Assembly (NCBI GenBank): GCA_032158295.1
Contig: CM063248.1
Span: 18,214,787-18,278,786, forward strand
Length of the DNA stretch: 64,000 nucleotides
Direction of reading: 5' to 3'
Source of the DNA: Pycnopodia helianthoides
Taxonomy: Eukaryota; Echinodermata; Asteroidea; Forcipulatida; Asteriidae
Shown: piece by piece, positions 1 to 10,486 of the stretch
How positions within the stretch are numbered: position 1 is the stretch's first letter
Layout of the letters: every line of letters starts with the position of its first letter
Made by a program: the position numbers and the translations under genes
The notes under the pieces: model-generated
The model's input: the letters and a program-made list of their open reading frames with translations, nothing else
The model's database searches: none
What the model was told of the DNA's origin: nothing

Positions 1-444
1 AAGGCAAACAGAAAGCAAATGTACTCAATTTCCTTACATTTTGAACCAATCTGTGGGTTTCAACAGCAGCAACTTTTTCCGTGCTAAACTCAACTGCAGA
101 ACTCCTCTGCAATCAAGTAAAGTAACACGTGAAATCTTATACACAGAGGAAAGCAGCGCAAACCCAGCTGGTATCCTGCCAAGCGCCGGGCGTAATCTTA
201 GCTTTTCATAGAAATCCTTGTGAAACATTGTTATTACATTGCTGTTACTTAGTCAATGTGTCCGGTTATTTTGTCCAATCACAGAGCACTTTGCTGGGAG
301 TGTCAACACCTTGCTGCTGGGCATTCCAGTATCCAGCAGGATGATTGGCCCAATCTCTATCAGACACAAACTTTGGTTCATGACAGTTACATGTTCATAC
401 TTGTGTTCGTGCATGGATTAATTTTATATATTTTTTTCCCCCAG

Positions 445-505
445 GCCTGGTCAGGTAATTGTTCCGGACAGTAACACCAATGACTGGATTTATGTGGTCA
501 AATCG
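445..505 (+). CDS. CNBD2-like: CNBD2-like exon a (start of cNMP-binding barrel)
   Basis: A pyrimidine-rich run ending cccccag precedes it and cg|gtaag follows. It begins with the last base of a codon and then reads 20 codons ending DWIYVVKS. The intron after it is phase 0. The WIYVVKSG-type strand followed by GTCDVLK in the next exon is the clearest family signature in this gene. Confidence 0.7.
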
Positions 506-3500
506 GTAAGAAAAACATGTATCTAAAGACGTAATTGAAGACTAATTATTAAAAAAAAGTGAAGGCTTATTTTTCATAACCAATGTTTTTTATATTTGTT
601 TGTTTTACCCTTACACTGATGTGTGTACATGTCTTACCAACTAGACCACCGGTTAGTTCAGGGCAGTTAGAGTCCTGGCAGTTAGAATCCTAGTTCGAAT
701 CCTAGAATCTGCTCCAGGATAACCAAGGTCGTGGGTTTGAATCCCACCCGAGTAATATGCCTGTGGATTTTTTTTTTAACAGTACTTGACAGACATCGGT
801 GTAAGGGTAAAACCAAAGAATATTCTTTATCCCTCATGCAAATTTAACACCTGTTATGATTTTGTCAATACCTACATTGACAGGCATTTTCCATTGCTGA
901 GACCTGAGATATTGGCTCTTTTTCCCGAAACCACGACTTGGGCTTGTCAATAGGGGACAACGTGTTCTTGGTAACGTGTTCTTGGTAACTTGTTCTTGGT
1001 AACGTGTTCTTGGTAACGTGTTCTTGGTAACGTGTTCTTGGTAACGTGTTCTTGGTAACGTGTTCTTGAGAAGCACTCTGAAAGATTTGAAACATCAGTA
1101 CTCAATTTTGTAAAACCTGTCAGCAAATGTTTCTGCTTACGGAGCTGCTTTTAACACATGTTGTGTTTCATACCCTCTGCTTGATATAAGAAAAGTAAAA
1201 GGCCTACTAACTTCCTGGCAGATCTTGTTAGCAGAAGAGTGACTCAATAATGCAAGTCCACTCTATAATAATAATAATAATTTATTCATTTATTATGCGC
1301 AAGTTTCATAAAAAATATGTACAGAAGCGCATTACAATAGTAAAAAAGTACAGATGTTAACAGTTTTTTAAGAATATTTAAAAATGGAATATACACTAAA
1401 AAATACAAGAACAATAGTTAAAAACTATCAACAGAAATTATACATCAGCCGGCCAAAGGCCGCATAAAAAACTAATAAACAGCCTGCCAAAATAAATGGG
1501 TCTTGAGCAACGTTTTGAAGGTACCTGTATTATTGGCGATCCTGATGGCATGTGGGAGAGCATTCCAAAGCTTAGGGCAATACACTCAAAAGCGCGATCT
1601 CCCAGAGTACTTTTAGTTTTACAAAGTGGGTAACTGAGAATGGAAGTGTCATTAAAACTACAAAGACAATATTTGGACAAAGACCTTTTAGCCACACTAA
1701 CCACTCTAACCACACACACACATGCTGTCAAATCTTTCTGATCGTTGAAGGGACATTACAGAATTGGTAAGAAGAGAACTTGTACAATATACTTTTTGAT
1801 CACAGATTTACATAAACCTTACACGGTCTAATGATGATGATAGTAGAAAACATCCCTTGAAAATATTTCTGTCTGAAATGCCATATTTGATGAGAAATTA
1901 ATAAACTAATTTTCCGATTCAGAGTTTATCGCTCAGTGAGTGTTTTATTCATTTGTTGAATCTATATGATTTCATGCAAATGTGTAATCGGTTTTTCACT
2001 ATTTTCTCGTGACCCAGATGGCCGATCGATCTCAAACTTCTACAGGTTTGTCAGTTTATGTATATGGTGGATTACATAAAGTGCTTACACTGCCAGCAAC
2101 TGTTTTGTTAGCAAAAACCAATTCTGTAATGTTCCTTTAATGAAATACTCTTTTGCTGGAGCACATTTTTAAAAACGTTTACCAGTAGACTGCTGTATGA
2201 AATCAGACCGAGGTTGTCAACCGCTTTGCCTGATAAGTTAAACAACCAACAAAAAATGTGCTGATTTTTTCCCCCCAGGGAACGTGTGACGTTCTGAAGC
2301 GACTGGTACCCGGCGTGTGTGCCATTGATCAATCCAAGCGGAACCACAGGGAGTACAAGAAGGCTATGGGGGCAATAGAGATGAGTAGGATACACGACAG
2401 CAAGAGACCAGGAGCTAATGAGAAGGTCATACCACAGATACGGACACCTCAAGGCTCTGCAGGATCATTATCAGCACCGGCCGGACGAGGTTCGATTCAG
2501 ACAATTTTAAATGACCTTCCCACATATTCCCACTTGTGAATTTCTTGATAACAGTGCACATTTTTCTTAACGTTTTATACTCTGTTTTCACTACAAACAA
2601 GGGAGAAATTTCTTCTCGACAGATTTTTTATTATCGATTGAGACTCTGCATCCAGGGTTCTGCCCACAGTGGTCGGTGCCGGCAAACCCGCCCGGCACTC
2701 AGGATTCCCCAACCACCACTGACAGAGTTTTCTCTGTTTCCGACCACCACACTTTTTCCAAATTTGTAAATTACACTTGCAATTTCCTTTCAAAGGTTTT
2801 CAACAAAATGTAAAATTGGGTATTTACCAGTAAAAATGGTATCCAAAGCCATTAATTTTGAGTACTTCTTTGATTTCAATCTATTTATCATGATCTACCA
2901 TGTAACTGATCCATCTCCCAGATTGTTTCCACAACTAAAGAAATCTTGGGCAGAACCTGCATTCCAAAACACTTGAGAAATTCTTTGTGATGATGTAGTT
3001 TTGGTATCGCTTTAGAGACCACACAGCTAAAAAAAAAAGGGAGAAGTTCTTCGTGAGGAGGTAGATTCTTTTTTTTGTTTTAGACTCTGCAATGTAGACT
3101 CTGCATTAAATCCAAAACTAGAGAAAATGTTACCGATTGTGCATCACTCCAAACACAAGAGAAAGTCTGTGTGATGGCACAGATTTTTCTGAGTGGTTTA
3201 GAGTCTGCGTCTCTCCAATTACAGGAGAAAATCTGTCTGACAGCAGAGATTTTTTTAATTGATGTGGAATTTGCATCACTTCAATTGCAGGAGAAACTCT
3301 GTGAAAGATTTGTTTAATTGATGTTGAGTTTTTGTTTCACTCGATTCGCAGGGAAAGTGTTTTATCTTAACTATTACTCCTAATGAAATATCAAATTTAT
3401 ACAATAAGAGGCAGTACTTAAGCAGCATCTAGCAACAGAGTCCAGCATTCTCCTGAAGACGATCAGAGCGTACTGATCGAAACGTTGAGTCGTTAACCAC

Positions 3501-6500
3501 CGGTTCTTTTCAGAACCAACACTACTCAAACAAGATTTTAACATGGTGTCACCGCAAACCTCTCCTAGTTATATTTCCACCATGCAAAGCTTTAATTCCT
3601 ACTTAAGAATTGATTGGTGACTGTTTTGCTTGTTTCGACAGCCACCTTTCTGACGACCCCGGCTGTGCAGAGTGCCGGGAGCGGTCCAACCAAGCAGAGG
3701 ACTCCAATATCTGGTATCCCAGACAGCATCGTCGATAGACGACAGAATCTCAAACCAGGAATGTGGACAGAGGTAAGTCAGCACCAAAAGATCTCTTAGC
3801 GTTTCTTCATGTCAACGTTTTGCTTCTTTTGAGGGATGGTACATAATCGGAAGAGTCACATTTTTTAGATCTGTAAATGTTTCAAAAAGAAACGTGGTTC
3901 TACAAGATTGACCGGTGGATATTTTATACAGAAAACTTTGTAACAGTTACTATTTTTGTTTTTTTTAAGGCTTTGAAATGTCTCTCTAAGTGGTTTTTAT
4001 GTCCATTTTTTGCTTCTTTTATGGGATGGTACATAATTGGAAGAGTCACATTTTTTTAATCTGTTAACGTTTCAAAAAACGTGGTTCCACAAGATTGACC
4101 TGTGTATTTTTTATACAGAAAACTTTGTAACTGTTTTTTTTTAAAGGCTTGAAATGTCTACTCTATTTTGATGTTTCAATGTTTGCTAGAAAATTGAACC
4201 AGCCTTCGGAAAGACTCTACATCAAAAAAGAGAAATCTGTGCCTTCAAATAGACATTCTACTGCATTTGGAATAAAAATCTGTGCCGTCACAAACTTTGA
4301 TGGCAGATTATTTCTGAGAATTACATTGCCTTCTCGATTTAAAAAATACATAGTGAAAATTGTTTATCTTTCTGCTGTTTTTTTCCCAGTATGTTGGAAC
4401 CTTTTTCAAATATTTTTTTATGAAACTTGTCAATTGAAATGATTGCAACCAATAAGAAATAAAATGCTGTGCAGTTCCTTAAAAGTGACAAATTATGTAA
4501 CACCTCAACTCGTGTAGTAAATTTTAAAATAGGATTGCTGTTGTTATTCTACTTAAATTGTAGTAATTGCTTGTTTATAAAGCTGCACCAATTTAGTTTT
4601 TCCACAGAAAAGATATTTTCTTACTGTAGACAATCTTGTAGTATTTTTTATGTAGATCTTTTTCCACTTCTATTTCACAGACTCTTAGTAACATTTCTGT
4701 GTTTATTTGAATTCCTTTCCCCGACACTCTTCAACTATTGTAGTCACTGAGCAAGGTACTTTTTAGTTTTTCTTTTCTCGTTTGCTTGCATTGCTAGTGC
4801 ACGTTGAGCTCCACATTTGCGTTTGTTTGAACTCATTCTTAAAAAAAAAAACTCACGGCTCAGGTGAAAGGCTTCCTGTCGTTTAAAATCTAGAGTGAAA
4901 GTTTTTAACTGAGTGGATTTTTTAACTGATGCTTGTGTCGAGACGACAGCCGTAGTTTTGAGAACGGACAAAATTGTTGGCCAATCCATTCAGGCATGGT
5001 GAGCTTTCTTTGTGATCCATTATTCATCTTTAACCAAGCCTTAACCCCTCTCCCAACCAGCCCACCTTTGGTCTCATGCATGAGAGCTATTCAACAATCT
5101 GGACTTGTGTATTGACTCTTGTCAACTTTAACTCAAAGGGGAGGGTGTACCTTTGTTAATTACTCCGAAAATTAATGATCAAAAACTTACTTTGTAAGAA
5201 GCACTGCAGCTGTTGATAATGTACAACGATTCCCTTCGAAGGAATGTGGTTTTAGAAAAAGGTATTCCAAAACAATTCAATCTGAGAAAATGTTTCTGCA
5301 CGAAATGTTTCTCAGATTGTGTATTCCAATTGTGGATTTTTCTTCCTGCGTGGACATAACCGTTCCAGATTTTGTGCGATATCTCAAAAACACTACCACC
5401 ATGTGAAATGAAACTTTCGGAGATTAGTTTTACTGTGTATATCTACATTTATAAGATTAGAACAGTCGAATGGGTCAAAAAACCAAAGGTATACCTTGCC
5501 TTCAAAAGTGACTGGTCCATAACTCGTGCCTCCAAAAGAAATTTACAAATTTATTGTGTGCTAGATCTTTATATACTTCACTGCATTCATTCCTCATGCC
5601 CACAATTGCAAAGTTTTTGAACTTCAGTTACTTTCAATCCTCAAAAGTGTTTGCACAAGTGCCTGAGAAAAATGTGAATCTTTATTGTCCATCGTCAAAC
5701 TCAAAACGATTTCCATTTAAAGTATACAAGCTTTGATTTTGTCACAGCATTTTTCTTTGTTAAAGTTAAAAAGTGCAGAACTCTTACTGGAGGTTTGATC
5801 TGCAGTAGTTGGGTGGATCGCAGCTTTCGGCATCGGGGGAAGGTCTCCTTTCTTTTCTTTTTTTTGACAGCGCTATGGCCAAATCAACCATCCATTCCTA
5901 ACTCTACCATCCCACCGTCCCCCCTTTCATCCAAGCCATTCATTAATTCACATCATGTGCATGTTACAACCAGAATGATACGTTCACAGCCCTTGGTCGG
6001 GCAGCATGAACTGATTTGAAATGCACCCATGATTTCATCCAACTTGAACTCACACCAATGAAAACACGTAACCACATTTTGTAGTGTCTTATAATTATTG
6101 AGACCGTATTCCAATAACAGGTTTCCAAAGACGACTTTTGGCAGCTCAAAAACTAATTGGTTTACATAAATGAAAGTGGACGACTTTAATGACAGTGATT
6201 TATGCCATGGGTTTCTTTTAAAGACACGAGGACACCTTTTGCTGTAACCACACCAGTTCTTCCAAAATCCATCTCCAGTTTTAATCGAAAATTGAGAATC
6301 TCTATTTGTTATCGTCAAACTCAAAATGATTACCGTAGACAATGCATCGGAATTTGAGGTGGCCTCGCATCACAAGGCAGACTTGATGGTCTGGTGTTTA
6401 GTAAGATATCTGCTCTCAAATGTGGGGGGTCTTGGGTTCAAATCCCACCCGAGTAGTATGCCTGTGGATTTCTTTTCCGCAGGACTCGGAAAGCACCGAG

Positions 6501-9500
6501 CATAAAGTGTTAATTACACACACACACAGACACAAATAACTAAACTAACTAATCAAGTCTTTGCATGATTCTGAACATTTCATTTAGATCAGATGCCAAA
6601 CGTTTAAATGCTGAGTTGACAAACAAGTGACATTTTTGTCTGGACTTAGGATTGCTCTTTCCTCTTCCAGAAGAGCTAGGGGGTCAATCATGGTTATTCT
6701 GGAATCCACGGAACCCGACAACTAATTCGTTTTTTGAGTTGCCAAAATGTCGTCTTTTGAAACGTGTTATTAAAATGTTTTCAGGTGAACAAGTTAAGAT
6801 GAAACAGTGTAGTATCTGTTGTTTGGGCGCTGAAATTAACCTAGCACATGAAATGAATAGTTTCAAGTTGTTTTTTTGTGGTTAATTAAGGCCTGTTGTA
6901 CTTAATTAAGGCCTGTTGTACTTGAAATCAAGAAAAGCATTTAATACTCATTGGAATGTTTCATTGTATTTGTAATAAAAACGTGATGTATTGCCCCTTT
7001 TTTGGAACATGAACTTGAGGTTGAAATATGAATTGTTTTCGGAGTCTTTCTAACTTTGACGTGGTATGTTTCTTCTATCAAGTAATTAGCCACAAGGGAA
7101 TAGGGCTAGATAGCTCAGTTGGTAGAGCGCTGGTGTCCTAGGGAAATCTGTCCCCCGGAGATTCTGTCCCCTATTGGGGAAATTACCATGGGCTGAAGGA
7201 GGGTGATTCAAAAGAGGGCGCTATCAGAAGAAATTTTTACACAGTTTGCCGTATCGGGAGACAGAATCTCCTATTACATCGGCACGTTAATCCGGAGGTC
7301 ATCGGGAGACAGAATCTCCGATTACATCGGCACGTTAATCCGGAGGTCATTGGTTCAAATCCCGCTCTTGTCGATTTTTCGCTGTTCAACCCCAAAGTAT
7401 GTTTCTTTTGGCAGAAACCCAGGAAAATGAAGGAGAGTGGAGGGACGAACGGCTGCATCAAGCGAGGGAGTGAACCAGATATTCCTTACTGTGTACGTGT
7501 AGCTGAACTAGAGGCAGGAGATGTCTTTGTAAGTATTGCAATACGTCACAGTTCTTTGTTCCTCTTTCATTTGTTGTAGACTCAAATTTCTTTACTTGAA
7601 AGAGTTGTGTGGAATTATACCCGAGTCTTGATGAAGAATTGATTCACAAATCTTGAAGTAATTTGCCTGTCAGACTGAAGGTTGATTGTTGATTTCAATG
7701 CAGAAATGAGCATGCTGAAAGATTATACTTCTTACAGTCATACTGTCATAGATTTGTATTTGCTCATCAAAACTTTGATAACAGAAGAGGTGTCAATTTC
7801 AGATCAGTTTTTAGAAAAAAAGCAACCTTGCTTGAAGCATTCTTTTGAATTCGTTTCAATAAAGAATTAAAGTAGAAACCATGTGGAAGTTTGAGTGGTA
7901 AATAACGTTTGACCTTTGCGATTGTTTTGCACTTGCATTGCAGAGAAAACATGTGTAGCAAGTACATGCAATTCCAAACAGCAATTGTTGAACCCTTATG
8001 CTCTATGCTTTGATTATTGCACAAGCCTTCATGATTGGTTGTAGTTAGATTCAGCAGCTGTAGTTTACTAGGTTGTTGTTGACATTACTGACGAGATGTA
8101 CGTGTAGATTGTAGAGCAGAAGAGTAAGCACGCCTTGATGATAGGTTGTAGTTAGACGAAGCAACTGTAGTTTACTAGGGTTAGTAGTTGAACATACTGA
8201 CGAGATATACTTGTAGATTGTAGACCAGCAGAGTAACCAAGCCTTGATGATTGGTTGTAGTTAGATGTAGCAACTGTAGTTTACTAGGGTTAGTAGTTGA
8301 ACATACTGACAAGAGGTACATGTAGATTGCAGACCAGCAGAGTAACCAAGCCTTGATGATTGGTTGTAGTTAGATGCAGCAATGGTAGTTTCTATGGTCA
8401 GTAGTTGCACTTACAGATGCAATGTCAATGGAGATTGAGGACTAGCAAAGTAAACAGGCATTGAGATTGGTTGTACTTAAAAGACCTTGTCACTCATGCA
8501 GTTCTCTTCTCACTTGACTTTCTGATAGAGAACTTTCTAAAATTCAATATGTTCAGAACACCGCTACTCGCCTTGTCTCACGCACACCTCGTTCTCAACA
8601 TATTACACCTATCTTACAAGAACTCCACTGGCTCCCGATTGCGTATTGCGTATCGCGTATAAGTTAAATCTCATCACTTTCAATTAGGCTCTTCATGGCC
8701 TATCTCCTGTCTATATATCTGATTTTCTGCATAAATACATTGCTGTTCGTCCTCTTTGTTCTGCTGGCCAATCCTTACTGACCCCAACTACTTTTTTCAC
8801 TAAATTCTTTGGTCAAAGAGCCTTCCACTTCATTGCACCTTCGTTATGGAACAACTTACCACTTCATATTCGCCAAACTGACTCTCTTCAGATTTTCAAG
8901 GGACTTTTAAAGACTCATTTGTTTAAATTTTTATTTTTGAAACAATTGCTTTATATTTCATTTCATTGTTTTATGTTTGTGTTGCGCAGAGAGGCTCCTG
9001 CATTATGCGTTAAATAAATGTCTTGTATTTTTATTGTTATTACTATGTTATCTTTTGGAAGAGTAGTGGAAGCTACTGTAACATTAGAATGTGATAGTAA
9101 TTGAACATGTTGTCTGATTACAGGGAATGCTGACTATACTGCCGTCATTCAAGGAGACAAGTGTCAGCTTGGTGAGTATTATGCAGATGTTTTTATACTG
9201 AACAAAAAGAAAGCTGAACGATATGCAGTTTTTAAGAAAACACAACTGAAACGGAAGAGTTTAAAACTGAAGGTGATCCTGAAAAGGAACAGTTAGTTGA
9301 ATTAGGAAATCTCCAAACCGAGATGAAATAAAACTGCAACAAAGCTGGACCTAAAGAGGACGGAAAAGCAATTGGAATTGTAAACATTGGAGTTGTATTT
9401 CATTTATTATTTCACAGGGTACGGGGGGGGGGGGGGCGACAATTCGGACACGGCTTTAGTCTCCTAAACATCAATAGGAAAATGTTCTGTTCTTTTGGCT

Positions 9501-10446
9501 TGCGGGAACTTAATTGTCACTTTGTAAAAAATGGCACAAGAATTCATTGTTGATAAATGAACTGGTGGATGCATGCTTCAAGTGCCTACCTGCTTCTCAT
9601 GACCTCTGCCACCTCATCAGGGATATACCCTCTGACTGGGGATCTCCTGGTGGCATCCGACTGTCTTCCGGAGCGAGAGGAGGGGCGGGGTTGAGGGCTG
9701 TGCCTCTCAGTGATCTCATAGAATTGCTCAAGGGAAGGAGACGCTATCGCATTGATGGATTGCTGATACACTGAAAGGCAATGGGAAAAATACAAAACAA
9801 ATAAAATAAAGTATTGTAATCATGTTAACCACTTCACGTCGGAAGATTTTGTTGTTGTTGACAGACTTACAGCAGACATTTTTGAGTGCCCGGAACAACT
9901 TCGCTTATATGGCTCCAAAATGTGGAATAAGCTTCCTGTACATATCAGAAATGCCAGCCTATCAACTCATTCAAGACAATCCGTAAAGGAACATTACAGA
10001 ATTGGTTTTTGCTAACAAAACAGTTGCTGGCAGTGTAAGCACTTTATGTAATCCACCATATACATAAACGAAGTTTGAGATTGATTGGTCATCTGGGTCA
10101 CGAGAAAATAGTGAAAAACCCATTTGCATGAAATCATATAGATTCAACAAATGAATAAAACGCTCACTGAGCGATAAACTCCAATCGGAAAATGAGTTTA
10201 TTCATTTGTCATCAAATATGGCATTTCAGACAGAAATATTTCAAGGGATGTTTTCTACTATCTTCATCATTAGACCGTGTAAGTTTTATGTAAATCTGTG
10301 ATCAAAAAGTATATTTTACAAGTTCTTTTCTTACCAATTCTGTAACGTTCCTTTAAAGCTCATCTGTTCCAGTAGGCTTACTAATCTTTCAACTGTGCCT
10401 CAGCGCCTTACAACAAACTGTTGATTTTGGCGCTCTATAAATGACC

Positions 10447-10486
<40 letters not shown>

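Larger units (their letters stand above)
7000..8470 (+). repeat. Segmental duplication, copy 1 (contains exon d)
   Basis: The block matches 25,750-27,110 in the same orientation: the end of the preceding intron, exon d, the following intron (gaagaattgatncacaaatctt, gattgttgatttcaatgca) and a ~108-bp tandem array. Copy 1 has the intact exon frame. It differs from copy 2 by a 322-bp SINE insertion at 7075-7396. Confidence 0.8.

Noticed and set aside
5953..6342. 129-codon minus-strand frame
   Set aside because: No domain, a second shifted frame overlaps it, and no splice or start context is convincing. Intronic chance frame.
7105..7376. tRNA gene with intron
   Set aside because: The A and B boxes are about 230 bp apart with duplicated interior, the element is bounded by an 11-bp target duplication, and it is missing from the paralogous locus.
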